A stretch of 64,000 nt of DNA from Deinococcus humi (GTDB lineage Bacteria; Deinococcota; Deinococci; Deinococcales; Deinococcaceae). Of the stretch, positions 20,499-34,249 are shown piece by piece. Numbering within the stretch: the stretch's first letter is position 1; each line of letters starts with the position of its first letter. The position numbers and the translations under genes are program-made. The notes beneath the pieces were generated by a model that was given only the letters and a program-made list of their open reading frames with translations, was not told where the DNA came from and searched no databases. Location of the stretch: contig NZ_JACHFL010000002.1 in NCBI RefSeq assembly GCF_014201875.1, forward strand, positions 372,001 to 436,000, written 5' to 3'.

Positions 20499-20903
20499 AT
20501 GGACATCTGGGGTACTGGACCATTTGAAAACGAGGCGGGGGCGGCCTTCGCCGACGAGGTTGTGCAGGACGGTGAGTTTGCCTTGGCCGAGGCCTTCGAC
20601 GTGGCCCTGGATCCCGACACCGATTTTCTGGCCGCCGAGGAAGGGCACCGCACCCTGGCCGCCGCCGAGATCCTGGCCGCCGTGCTGGACGGTGACACAC
20701 AGAACATCGTCAGCGCCCGACTACGGTCCTGGGTGCAGGAGGCGGACGCAGTGGACCTCGCCCCACTGCGCGACGTGGCGCGCGACGCTGTAGGGCGCGT
20801 TGTCGGCCCGGAGAGCGAACTGCCGGACCTGTGGGCCGAAAATGCCGATGCCGACGAGTGGCTGGGCACGGTTCAGGGCCTGCAGATGCGGCTGGAAGGC
20901 TAA
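20499..20903 (+). CDS. DUF4259 family protein
   Basis: A 134-residue acidic protein. It opens with MDIWGTGPFENEAGAAFADEV, the hallmark of the DUF4259 family (WGTGPFxND). The function of the family is unknown. ATG 20499 lies six bases after a TAAGCT -10-like box, so it is probably leaderless. A terminator shared with the convergent mutase gene follows. Confidence 0.75.
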   Translation: MDIWGTGPFENEAGAAFADEVVQDGEFALAEAFDVALDPDTDFLAAEEGHRTLAAAEILAAVLDGDTQNIVSARLRSWVQEADAVDLAPLRDVARDAVGRVVGPESELPDLWAENADADEWLGTVQGLQMRLEG

Positions 20904-20909
20904 AGAAAT

Positions 20910-20940
20910 GGACCGTGGGATTATTGCCACGGTCCGTTTT
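20910..20940. terminator. Bidirectional terminator
   Basis: Perfect 9-bp stem GGACCGTGG (20910-20918) with 20927-20935, followed by GTTTTC on the plus strand and ATTTCTTT on the minus strand, between two convergent genes. Confidence 0.82.
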
Positions 20941-20951
20941 CATAGTCGGCA

Positions 20952-22598
<1,647 letters not shown>

Positions 22599-22622
22599 AT
22601 GGTCCTCCGGCAGTCGGTGAGG

Positions 22623-22659
22623 CTCTGGAAACTAACGCTCGTTAGGTTGGCTTCCAGAG
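22623..22659 (-). promoter_or_regulatory. TetR-type operator of the mutase gene, identical in core to the paaA operator
   Basis: CTAACGCTCGTTAG at 22632-22645 matches the 14-base core at 4110-4123. It is itself flanked by an 8-base inverted repeat, CTCTGGAA (22623-22630) and TTCCAGAG (22652-22659). A -10-like TACTCT lies on the minus strand beside it. Confidence 0.72.
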
Positions 22660-22725
22660 TAGCAGAAGCCATGTAAGCCATGCGGCCCATCCCTTCGGCG
22701 TCGCTTGTGATTTACGCTGGGATCA

Positions 22726-23658
22726 GTGGATTTTGAAAACCTGCCAACTGCCGCCGATCTGGCCCGCTTCGCCTTGGCGGCCCAGCACCTGCGGACCCTG
22801 GAGTGGTGCCCCGAGTCGGAACGGCTGGCGAATCTGACCGAGGAACATGCCTTTGACCTGCAGCTTGCCACCGATCTGGAGCTGGCGGAACAGCGGGCCG
22901 CCTTCATCAACGTCGGGCCGCCCGCTGAGGCGTATCTGAACCGCTGGGTCATTGCCTCGCCCGGTCTGGACGCCATGCTCAGTATCCGTTTCAAGGGGTT
23001 GGACGTGAGCAAGCCATTTGTCGATGTCAGCGTGACTTCGCGCCCAGTGGGAACCGGTGATCTGGCGGCGCTGGTTGAGGTGGCCGCGCGTGAATACCGT
23101 GGTTTCAACGCGCCCAGAATCCGGATCTGGAGTGCCGATGGGACGTTCGCCGGTCTGCGCCCCGATCAGCGGGTGCTTGCTGCGCCGCTGGCCGAATTGA
23201 GTGGGGGAGAGGTGGCCCCTGACATCAGCTTGAGACGAACTGCCGATCTCTCGCACTATGCCGCTGCTCAGGCGGCCTACGCCGCCGTGGACGCCGCTCA
23301 TCCGGAGCATCCGGGCCAGGCCGGCCTGCTGTCCGAGGAGGATTTGCAGGAGACTATCGAAGCCGGGACCATGTTCGACGTGTTCTGGCAGGGTGAGTGG
23401 AGTGGCTATGCGGGCACGCTGGCCAAAACCAAGAACGGATTGCCAGCCCAGTCTGTTCAGGAAATGCTCCTCGCTCCGCACGCACGCGGGCATGGCCTCG
23501 GTTCCTCGCTCTCGGTTCTGCTGGCCCGTCACCTGCCCACAGACGTGCGGGTGCTCAGCGGCACCATCCACGGCGACAACCGGGGCGCACAGACGGCGGC
23601 GCGGCGGGCCGGGCGGCACGACATCGGCGGCTGGTGGTGGGTGCCGACAGTGAACTGA
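22726..23658 (+). CDS. GNAT-family N-acetyltransferase
   Basis: A 310-residue protein, longer than one GNAT domain, that looks like two GNAT folds in tandem. The C-terminal one has the acetyl-CoA-binding loop RGHGLG inside VQEMLLAPHARGHGLGSSL and a following SGTIHGDNRGAQTAARRAG, the usual asparagine/beta-bulge region. The N-terminal half lacks a clear loop. Substrate unknown. GTG 22726 is the start: a TACGCT -10-like box lies seven bases upstream, the leaderless arrangement. Confidence 0.8.
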   Translation: MDFENLPTAADLARFALAAQHLRTLEWCPESERLANLTEEHAFDLQLATDLELAEQRAAFINVGPPAEAYLNRWVIASPGLDAMLSIRFKGLDVSKPFVDVSVTSRPVGTGDLAALVEVAAREYRGFNAPRIRIWSADGTFAGLRPDQRVLAAPLAELSGGEVAPDISLRRTADLSHYAAAQAAYAAVDAAHPEHPGQAGLLSEEDLQETIEAGTMFDVFWQGEWSGYAGTLAKTKNGLPAQSVQEMLLAPHARGHGLGSSLSVLLARHLPTDVRVLSGTIHGDNRGAQTAARRAGRHDIGGWWWVPTVN

Positions 23659-23700
23659 GCATTATCCCGCACGGGTCGATTGTGGAGCACAATGCAGGTC

Positions 23701-24618
23701 ATGCGAACCATCAAACTTGGAACCAGCGCTCTGGATGTGCCCGTCGTCGCCGTGGGCATGATGCGAATCAACACTATGAGCAAGGCAGAAGTGCAGACGC
23801 TGATCGGTACCGCGATGGACCACGGCGCCAATTTCTTCGATCACGCCGACATCTATGGCAAGGGCGCATGCGAGGAAATCTTTGCCGACGCCGTGGGCAT
23901 GGACAGCAGCGTGCGCGAGACGATGATCCTGCAATCCAAGTGCGGCATCCGGGAAGGCATGTTCGATTTCTCGAAGGAACACATCCTCACGTCAGTGGAC
24001 GGCATCCTGAAGCGTCTGAAGACCGACTATCTGGATATCCTGCTGCTGCACCGCCCCGACGCCCTGGTGGAGCCCGAGGAAGTGGCCGCCGCCTTCGATC
24101 AGCTGGAGCAGGACGGCAAGGTGCGGCACTTCGGGGTATCCAACCAGCACCCGCGCCAGATCGAGCTGCTGAAGAAGTCCGTCAGGCAGCCCCTGGTCGC
24201 CAACCAGCTGCAACTGAGCATCACCAACGCCACCATGATCACGCAGGGCTTCAACGTCAACATGGAAAATGACGAGGCCGTGAATCGCGACGGTGGAGTT
24301 TTGGACTACTGCCGCCTGCACGACATCACCATCCAGCCCTGGTCCCCCTTCCAGTTTGGCTTTTTTGAGGGGGTCTTTCTGGACAATCCCAAGTTCCCCG
24401 AGCTGAATGCCAAGATTGACGAGATTGCCGCTAAATACGGAGTGAGCAACACAACAATTGCGATTGCCTGGATTCTTCGCCATCCCGCAAAGATGCAGCC
24501 GGTGACCGGCACCACCACGCCGGAGCGCCTGGCTGATTGCCTGAAAGCGGCAGATGTTCACCTGACCCGTGAGGAGTGGTACGCGATTCTGCTGGCGGCA
24601 GGAAACACGCTGCCCTGA
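23701..24618 (+). CDS. Aldo/keto reductase (YdhF-like)
   Basis: NAD(P)H-dependent oxidoreductase of the aldo/keto reductase superfamily, 305 residues. The catalytic tetrad is visible as Asp and Tyr in NFFDHADIYG, Lys in QSKCGI and His in ILLLHRPD. SNQHPRQIELL and GTTTPERLADCL belong to the cofactor-binding end of the barrel. It resembles E. coli YdhF. An alternative ATG is nine bases upstream at 23692; CACAAT seven bases before 23701 would suit a leaderless start there. Confidence 0.87.
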   Translation: MRTIKLGTSALDVPVVAVGMMRINTMSKAEVQTLIGTAMDHGANFFDHADIYGKGACEEIFADAVGMDSSVRETMILQSKCGIREGMFDFSKEHILTSVDGILKRLKTDYLDILLLHRPDALVEPEEVAAAFDQLEQDGKVRHFGVSNQHPRQIELLKKSVRQPLVANQLQLSITNATMITQGFNVNMENDEAVNRDGGVLDYCRLHDITIQPWSPFQFGFFEGVFLDNPKFPELNAKIDEIAAKYGVSNTTIAIAWILRHPAKMQPVTGTTTPERLADCLKAADVHLTREEWYAILLAAGNTLP

Positions 24619-24945
24619 ATTGATCTGTGGGGCCGCCCTCCGGTTCGGAGCAATCACGGAGACCTGCTGGACCACACTTGCGGGTCCGCTGCAGGCATCC
24701 TGTTCAGCGCCCATAGTGCGTTCCCTGATCTCTTTGGGAGCACCGAATAGAGCGCAGGTGAACCGCGGATGGAGGCTCTTCTTGGCTTAAGTATGAAGAT
24801 GCATCCGACTTCGGGACTGCCAAAAATGGCCGAAGCTGCACAAACACCGGAGCTTGAGCAAAACTTTCTGGATCCTGGGTGAGACCCCAATCTGCGCGGA
24901 GGTGCTTGGGTACAACCAGCAACCTGCCCACCGGGCACGAGGAAA
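24619..24945. other. Stretch without a recognisable gene
   Basis: Only short overlapping reading frames with no family resemblance are present. No transposon ends or tRNA were seen. Confidence 0.5.
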
Positions 24946-24973
24946 TTGACACTTATAGTCTGTCATCTAAATC
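24946..24973 (+). promoter_or_regulatory. Orphan consensus promoter
   Basis: TTGACA (24946-24951), 16-base spacer, TAAATC (24968-24973). A CTGTCA/TGACAG inverted repeat (24960-24965, 24977-24982) surrounds the -10 region and could be an operator. No coding gene follows on this strand. Confidence 0.55.
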
Positions 24974-24979
24974 TCGTGA

Positions 24980-25061
24980 CAGATTGACGCCCAGGCGGCC
25001 CCGGTCCGGACTGCCCAAATTACAGAGGCACTGACTGCTATTGGTCAGCGCCTTTTCTTCT
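24980..25061 (+). ncRNA. Candidate small RNA
   Basis: The orphan promoter would start a transcript near 24980. It would end at a hairpin (25027-25035 pairing with 25044-25052, one mismatch) followed by TTTTCTTCT, giving an RNA of about 80 bases. The hairpin could instead only serve crtI on the other strand, but the T-rich tail is on the plus strand. The RNA itself is inferred. Confidence 0.4.
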
Positions 25062-25067
25062 ACTGTT

Positions 25068-26798
<1,731 letters not shown>

Positions 26799-26901
26799 GC
26801 TGTGCCCACTACAGCACGTTGAGGAGCGCGGGTCTGTAGCAAGAGGTCAAAGGCGTGCAGAGGCGGTGGCCACATTCAAGGGCCGCTGTCCGCTGTTGAG
26901 G

Positions 26902-27480
26902 TCAGCGTACAGCAACCATGAAATCTGCCGGCCGAATCAGCACGCCGTCGCCGTTGAAGACCGAACGGATGGTGTACGTCCCCGCAGGAACGGGCTGGTT
27001 CTGATCGTTCCTGCCCTCCCAGCGGATCTTCTGGAGTTCCCCGGTCTCACCGGGGGCCACGTTGGTGGGGACGATTTGCAGCGTGCAGATGGTGTCCTGC
27101 GGGGCAGCTCGAACCACCTGTCCGGCGGCGTTCAGCACCTCAAATTTCACGTCACACGCGCCGTGCTGCAATGAAATGGGGGCGTCACCCGTGTTGGTCA
27201 GCAACACGGTCCACATGTTCGTCTGTCCAGCCTGCACGCTTTGAGGGCCTTCCAGTCTGGCCGTGTGGGGTTGATTCAGAGGTGGGTTGATCGCAGGCAA
27301 TGTCGTGACCGTCGAGGGGGTGACCGGGGTGGCTGGGGCGGGAGCCGCTGGCGTGCTGGGACGGGCACCGCCGCTCAGGGGCAGGGCGGGAATGTCGGCC
27401 ACGCTGACCTGCGCGTGGGCCTGGGTGTGAATCACGGAACCGCCCAGCAGGGCCAGGGTCAGGAGAAGGGGTCTGTACAT
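26902..27480 (-). CDS. Exported BsuPI-domain protein
   Basis: A 192-residue secreted protein. A signal peptide (MYRPLLLTLALLGGSVIHTQAHAQ) leads into a Pro/Ala/Thr-rich linker of about 50 residues and then a beta-sandwich domain: MWTVLLTNTGDAPISL, CDVKFEVLNAAGQVV and IRWEGRNDQNQPVPAGTY. This is the BsuPI (proteinase inhibitor) pattern. Two Cys residues in the domain could form a disulfide. It is followed on the same strand, after a 92-base gap, by an exported serine hydrolase gene located upstream of it in transcription order, so an inhibitor/hydrolase link is conceivable but unproven. Confidence 0.72.
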   Translation of the reverse strand: MYRPLLLTLALLGGSVIHTQAHAQVSVADIPALPLSGGARPSTPAAPAPATPVTPSTVTTLPAINPPLNQPHTARLEGPQSVQAGQTNMWTVLLTNTGDAPISLQHGACDVKFEVLNAAGQVVRAAPQDTICTLQIVPTNVAPGETGELQKIRWEGRNDQNQPVPAGTYTIRSVFNGDGVLIRPADFMVAVR

Positions 27481-27572
27481 GCTCCCAGCCTGAAGCCCTA
27501 GACCTGACCCGGGGTGAGGACAGTTCAAGATGCGCCCACCGAACCGTCAGACAACCTTCAGCAGTGCGCTGC

Positions 27573-29075
27573 TCAGCGCAACAGCTTCAGCACGGCCGCG
27601 TACATGGCGACAAAGATCTGTTCCTCCAGTGGTTCGGGACGGTTCCAGGTGGCGCTGACGCACAGCGTCCGGCCCGCTTTTGTGGTGACCTGGGTGGTCA
27701 GATTGATCACGCCGATCTCGGAGCCACCCTTGAAGCTGACCCTCTCGAAGTCGGCGGGCGCGGCCACGCCAGGGTTCAGCTGGGTCTCGGGCAATGACGC
27801 CACATTGGCCATCAGGCGGCACAGGCGCTGGGCGCTGACGAACCATTCCACGTCTTGCGCGACTGTCTTGCCCTGCGCGAAGAGCCCGGCATTGGGCAGC
27901 GGCGCAGCGGTAGCCTGCTCCAGAACCTCGCGCCGTGCGTCCCGGTCCAGCCCTGCCGAGCGGTAGGCGCGCAGCAATTCAATGTTGGCCGGATTCTTCA
28001 AAGCGAAGGCTTCGCGGGTACTGGGCATGGCGGTCTGGCCCAGCCGGGCCTCCACCCCCTGGCGGCCCACAGCTTTCAGCAGGAGATCCGTGGCGGTGTT
28101 GTCGCTCTGCGAGATCATGCGGGCCGCCAGATCGCGCAGCGTGTATCTGCTGCCGCTCGGCGCGTCCTGTAGGGTGCCGCTGGGCAGGCTCCTGTCCGCG
28201 TCGGTCAGCGTAACCTCATCAGTCCATTGCTTCTCGCCGCGCGTGACCTGCGCCTGCAATTCTCCCAGAATCGCCAGCTTAAAGGCCGAGCCGACGGCCA
28301 GGAGTTTGCGGCTGTTCAGATCGGCCAACGGCTGAGGCTGGCCCACCTCCTGCACGAGCAGGCTGACCTGTCCGGGCAGGGCGGCAAAGGCGGCGCGGGC
28401 CTCGTCCAGGCTGGCGTAAGAGATGTCCGGTGCGGCGGGCCGCAACAGCAGGCTGGTGAAACGGCCCTGATCGTCCAGGCCGACGCCGGACGCTTCCCAG
28501 GCTCCCTTCTCGAAGGTCAGACGGTATCCCGCGTTCATGATCTGGACGTTCTGGAGCGCTCCCGACCCCGCGCGAATGGCTGCAAACGTCTTGCTCAGCT
28601 CGTCGGCGCTGACCTGTTCCAGAAACGATGGGCTGATCAGCGATAGATCCAGCGGCTCAACTTTGAACAGGCCCTCGAGGAGCGACGCCACCTTCGCCTG
28701 CTCGCTCTGCGCCGCCGCCGGATCAGCCGCTGCCGACGCCGGGCCAGGCACCGCGCCGAAAGCGGTCAGCCGCCCCTGATCGTCCAGCGAGGCCACCGTG
28801 ACGACCAGCGTGCCGCGCCCGTAAACGGCCAGAGGTTGACCCTGCAAGGTGTCCATCCGCACGAACCTCCCGAACTGCGTGGGCAGGCTGCGGAGCTGGG
28901 CGGCGATGGTCTCGAACGGCACCTGCGCCAGAAAGTCTGGTGAGAACCACTCGGCCCTCAGCTCAGGAGCCGAGAGCAGGCGGGTCAGGGCCTCGGTCTG
29001 CGTGATGGCCTGCGCCTGCGCCGAAGCAGAGGCGATCAGGACACTGGCCGTCAGGGTCAGAAGTGGTCTGTTCAT
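27573..29075 (-). CDS. Exported serine hydrolase, Cpe/LpqF-like (class A beta-lactamase fold)
   Basis: A 500-residue exported protein. After a signal peptide (ending at about ASAQAQ) come two similar small domains (FSPDFLAQVPFETI and ISPSFLEQVSADEL, each ending LDDQGR-F/L), then a beta-lactamase-type catalytic domain. Its active-site motifs are complete: SAFK (SxxK nucleophile), SDN in ISQSDNTATD, and KGG in FKGGSEIGV. Proteins of this plan are the ORF12/LpqF/Cpe group. It may be an esterase or peptidase rather than a true beta-lactamase. ATG 29075 begins the signal peptide. Confidence 0.8.
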   Translation of the reverse strand: MNRPLLTLTASVLIASASAQAQAITQTEALTRLLSAPELRAEWFSPDFLAQVPFETIAAQLRSLPTQFGRFVRMDTLQGQPLAVYGRGTLVVTVASLDDQGRLTAFGAVPGPASAAADPAAAQSEQAKVASLLEGLFKVEPLDLSLISPSFLEQVSADELSKTFAAIRAGSGALQNVQIMNAGYRLTFEKGAWEASGVGLDDQGRFTSLLLRPAAPDISYASLDEARAAFAALPGQVSLLVQEVGQPQPLADLNSRKLLAVGSAFKLAILGELQAQVTRGEKQWTDEVTLTDADRSLPSGTLQDAPSGSRYTLRDLAARMISQSDNTATDLLLKAVGRQGVEARLGQTAMPSTREAFALKNPANIELLRAYRSAGLDRDARREVLEQATAAPLPNAGLFAQGKTVAQDVEWFVSAQRLCRLMANVASLPETQLNPGVAAPADFERVSFKGGSEIGVINLTTQVTTKAGRTLCVSATWNRPEPLEEQIFVAMYAAVLKLLR

Positions 29076-29168
29076 GCTCTCCGATATGGGGCGGGCGCCG
29101 GAAAGGTTGCCCCGCGTACACTTCACGCGGCCTTAACGGCCTGCCTTCCCTCCCGGCAGCCCATGCTT

Positions 29169-29174
29169 TAGACT
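29169..29174 (+). promoter_or_regulatory. -10 box of the leuS leader
   Basis: TAGACT lies six bases before the leader ORF's ATG at 29181, so the leader transcript probably begins at that codon. Confidence 0.55.
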
Positions 29175-29180
29175 GATCGC

Positions 29181-29222
29181 ATGATCCGCTCTGCGCTTAC
29201 CACCAGGGGACCACGCGACTAG
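29181..29222 (+). CDS. Putative 13-residue leader peptide of leuS
   Basis: The small frame encodes [13 protein letters not shown]. It starts six bases after a -10 box, so it would be read from a leaderless transcript. Its stop codon lies just after the first arm of the antiterminator hairpin, the position needed for a ribosome to control that hairpin. It has one leucine codon, CTT, which is rare in this GC-rich genome. Coding is inferred from position only; it was not in any family I know. Confidence 0.4.
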   Translation: MIRSALTTRGPRD

Positions 29223-29272
29223 CCCGAGGCTTGTCCGCGCGTCCCCGGCTGTGTCTGGCCGGGGCTTTTTTT
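29206..29272 (+). promoter_or_regulatory. leuS: Transcription attenuator in front of leuS
   Basis: Terminator: CCCCGGC (29243-29249) pairs with GCCGGGG (29258-29264), followed by seven Ts (29266-29272). Competing hairpin: GGGGAC (29206-29211) pairs with GTCCCC (29241-29246), extended by CGCG at 29214-29217 with 29236-29239. The two structures share 29243-29246 and cannot coexist. A ribosome sitting on the leader peptide, or another signal, could therefore decide between termination and read-through into leuS. Confidence 0.65.
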
Positions 29273-29334
29273 GGTTCCCACCACGGCCCCACTGCCACCG
29301 ACTTTCAGACCTTCAAATTTCCACAGGAGTTGTC

Positions 29335-31812
<2,478 letters not shown>

Positions 31813-31850
31813 TGACACAATTTTAGGTCCGGCCCTCACCACTTAAAGCA

Positions 31851-31900
31851 AAAAAAGCCCCCACCTGCCTGCGCTTCGGCGTGAGCGGGTGGGAGCTTTT
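31851..31900. terminator. Terminator after leuS, copy 1 of a repeated palindrome
   Basis: The stem GCCCCCACC ... GGGTGGGAGC is capped by a GC-TTCG-GC tetraloop, with TTTTATT after it and a run of As before it, so it works in both directions. Related elements lie at 35536-35582 and 36294-36342; this copy is inverted relative to them. Confidence 0.8.
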
Positions 31901-32182
31901 ATTGATAACGGCTTAAATTCGAGACGTCTTGTTCCAACACGTCCTGCCGAGCTGAGGCTTCTCCTAGAGGCTGAGGCACGAATCAAGTCGAGAAGCAAGA
32001 CATCAGAAAGCTCTACCAACGACGTTCTAACATGACGGTGGCTCAGTAGTGGATTGGCCCCCAGGAGGTCAACGCGCTCGGAAATCTGGCGGCATGATTC
32101 CCAAAGCCCGGAAGTACACATACCCTTGCCCACGATGATGAATCTCGTTCTCCAAGACGCCGCGCCACACCAGAGGGCCTTA
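31901..32182. other. Stretch without a convincing gene
   Basis: A minus-strand frame through 31843-32232 is open, but its start overlaps the next gene's end and its tail reads through the terminator. It has no family resemblance. Probably non-coding or a gene remnant. Confidence 0.45.
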
Positions 32183-32968
32183 TCAAGGAGCGTCGAAGTA
32201 CACCGCGTCACCCAGATAGACCAGGGACTCACCTGTGGCCGCCACTGGGCGTGAGCGCACCTCGTAGGCGTACACCGCTCCTGGGCCGCCGCTTTCCACG
32301 CTGTGCTTGACCAGCACGTTCCACCCCGCCTGCAAGGTCAACTGCGTGTCGGACTTCTTCCTGAAGTCAAACTCGCTGATGCAATCGTATTGCACCTTCA
32401 CGGTGCCCGCCCGGTCGGCGTAGACCAAGGCCTGCGTGACTTCATCACGCACAGGAGTGGACAGGGAATCCACCGGCCACCCGACATTGCCTGTCTTTGT
32501 CAGCGCGCCGCCTGCCAGGACACGCAGCGTGCCCAGACCCAGGTTCATGGCCGGATCGCTGTACTGCTGGGTCTGAACGCTACACGTCCCGCTTGTAAAC
32601 GGCGTGGTGGTCCAGAACTCTGTGACCGGGGCTAGGGACGACGCAGACACCTGATCAGGTAGCGTCAGAGCGTAGCGGGAGGCGGTGTCAATGACCGTGC
32701 TGGCCACTGGCTGCGCGCCAAAGCCGTAGAACGCAGTGGACCCGAGGTTCTCGTTCCAGCCACGGACGCCCACTTCCAGGGTCAGGGTGCGGCCGATGAG
32801 CAGGTCGCTGGGCCTTTCCGGAGGGTTGGGGAAGGTCACAAGCACGTGGCCGGTCATTTGCTTGGTGAGCACTGGCTCTGAAGTGGGTTCTTGAGGCGCC
32901 GACGTGCGGTCACACGCGGAGATGGCGAGTGTCACGAGCAGCAGGCCACGGGTCACGGATCGGTTCAT
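32183..32968 (-). CDS. Hypothetical lipoprotein
   Basis: A 261-residue protein with a lipoprotein signal (MNRSVTRGLLLVTLAISAC, Cys19 as lipid attachment site). The rest is beta-rich (VLVTFPNPPERP, GRTLTLEVGVRGWNENLG, TVKVQYDCISEFDF, LQAGWNVLVKHSV) and resembles no family I know; it has two further Cys residues. ATG 32968 lies ten bases after a perfect TATAGT -10 box. It is the first gene of the accessory region. Confidence 0.62.
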   Translation of the reverse strand: MNRSVTRGLLLVTLAISACDRTSAPQEPTSEPVLTKQMTGHVLVTFPNPPERPSDLLIGRTLTLEVGVRGWNENLGSTAFYGFGAQPVASTVIDTASRYALTLPDQVSASSLAPVTEFWTTTPFTSGTCSVQTQQYSDPAMNLGLGTLRVLAGGALTKTGNVGWPVDSLSTPVRDEVTQALVYADRAGTVKVQYDCISEFDFRKKSDTQLTLQAGWNVLVKHSVESGGPGAVYAYEVRSRPVAATGESLVYLGDAVYFDAP

Positions 32969-33254
32969 GGATAGCCGCACTATACGAGGCGGGCAGCTCG
33001 TCAATCTCACCGCCTCGCGCTTGATCGGGATGCCTGGGGCGTGCGAGCCCCTACGCGGGACCGTGGTGCTGGTGACGCTACTCGCGGGACAGGACAACCG
33101 CGCCGAGCGCGAGCACCAGCAGCGCTTCTTCAGGATGCTGGACACGGTGGAGTGCAGCAGTTGCACTGCAGATGTGCTGGCAGGACTTCCCGGCCCGGTG
33201 AGGGCCTCAGCGGATATCGGCCGATGGGCCTCAGTTGATAGACCACTGACAGGG

Positions 33255-33632
33255 TTACATCTGATGCTCTGGGCAGGGCTCGATGAATTCGACATCCAGC
33301 CAGTATTGGGCGGTGTCCCAGTCCGCAGGATTCAGCTCCACAGACCATGCGGCCCACGCAGCTGCTCGGGTGTCCTCATGGCAGCCCAGGTAATCGGCTA
33401 GGGCGGTGCGCTCCTGTGCACTGGACAGGTCATCTGAGTCGCCCTGATCAGCGTCATACATGCGCGCGAGCTGATCGGCGATCTCGTCAGGCGTGAGGTC
33501 AGCGGGACGCATGGGGGCAGTGTACCCAGGCCGGGCCAGAGCAGCGGCCAGTTCTAGATCTTCCAGAAGGAGGCGGAGCTGCTCCGCATTGGCGCTGGCG
33601 TGGGCATCACTCTGCATGGTGCGGGTCATCAT
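33255..33632 (-). CDS. Hypothetical acidic protein (intact member of a duplicated pair)
   Basis: A 125-residue acidic protein without a signal peptide. Recognisable landmarks are DQGDSDDLSSAQERTALADYLGCHEDTRAAAWAAW and the tail YWLDVEFIEPCPEHQM (quoted in parts, about residues 64-125). The function is unknown. A second, broken copy of the C-terminal two thirds lies at 37125-37354, also on the minus strand. Several ATGs near the N-terminus make the start uncertain. Confidence 0.58.
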   Translation of the reverse strand: MMTRTMQSDAHASANAEQLRLLLEDLELAAALARPGYTAPMRPADLTPDEIADQLARMYDADQGDSDDLSSAQERTALADYLGCHEDTRAAAWAAWSVELNPADWDTAQYWLDVEFIEPCPEHQM

Positions 33633-33739
33633 GACAGGTCAATTGCTCTGGCAAACACGAGAATGCCTGTTCTCGCCACGCCGAAGCACCGGGAGGGCGC
33701 CTTCGATCCTGCGCCCATAGCGCTGCGACGGGGCCGGGT

Positions 33740-34015
33740 TCACAGCCCCGGATCTCTTTCGGCCCTCTCGTCGTTGAAGCTATCGGTCTGGCGCTGGGCA
33801 CGGCGCCGCTCCGTTGCCCTGTAACCAACTTCCATCTCGACATCGCCGCTCCGCACGTCGATCAGAACGATGTCGCCCTCTTTCACTCCCGCAGGCAGAC
33901 TCGACAGGCGCCAGTCCGCGGGGGTGCCGTCTGAAAGCACAACGCGGGCGAAGTGGCCCGCGATGCTCTCAATGACGACATAACTGACTCCCAGCTCCCT
34001 CCGCCTTTGCGCCAT
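33740..34015 (-). CDS. DUF3006-like small protein
   Basis: A 91-residue protein. The core (YVVIESIAGHFARVVLSDG, SSLPAGVKEGDIVLIDV) follows the DUF3006 pattern of a small beta-barrel of unknown role. A charged tail rich in Arg, Gln and Asp follows. ATG 34015 is chosen because TTACTT lies six bases before it, in the leaderless position; a longer frame extends upstream without support. Confidence 0.6.
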   Translation of the reverse strand: MAQRRRELGVSYVVIESIAGHFARVVLSDGTPADWRLSSLPAGVKEGDIVLIDVRSGDVEMEVGYRATERRRAQRQTDSFNDERAERDPGL

Positions 34016-34249
34016 GCCCCAAAGTAATCCATGGGCGCTTCTGCACTGAATTTGGGTAGCGTGAAGCATGCGGGCAGTCCAGGAACGGTGCGGTGTGGAT
34101 CTCAATGAACAGGGGAAGCCGATTTCGCTGCACTGGCGGAATCCTGGCGAGGTGGCGTGTTCGCAAGCTATTACCACCTCCCATGGTGGATTTAGGCTCG
34201 TCACAGTCCCGTGAGGAGCAGGAGCGCTTACCCGAAGGGGCGGTACCTA

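Noticed and set aside
24654..24952. Short frames that might be a transposase remnant
   Set aside because: No DDE/HTH pattern, inverted repeats or target duplications were seen.
29181..29272. T-box riboswitch reading of the leuS leader
   Set aside because: AGGGGACCACGCG resembles the T-box sequence, but if transcription starts at the -10 box at 29169 there is no room for a stem I with a specifier codon. Kept only as an alternative.
31843..32232. Minus-strand frame of 129 codons after leuS
   Set aside because: It reads through a terminator, overlaps the next gene and has an implausible composition (many Arg, Ser, Leu).
32904..33401. Plus-strand frame of 165 codons between two minus-strand genes
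   Set aside because: It overlaps two supported genes in antisense and has no ribosome site or family pattern.
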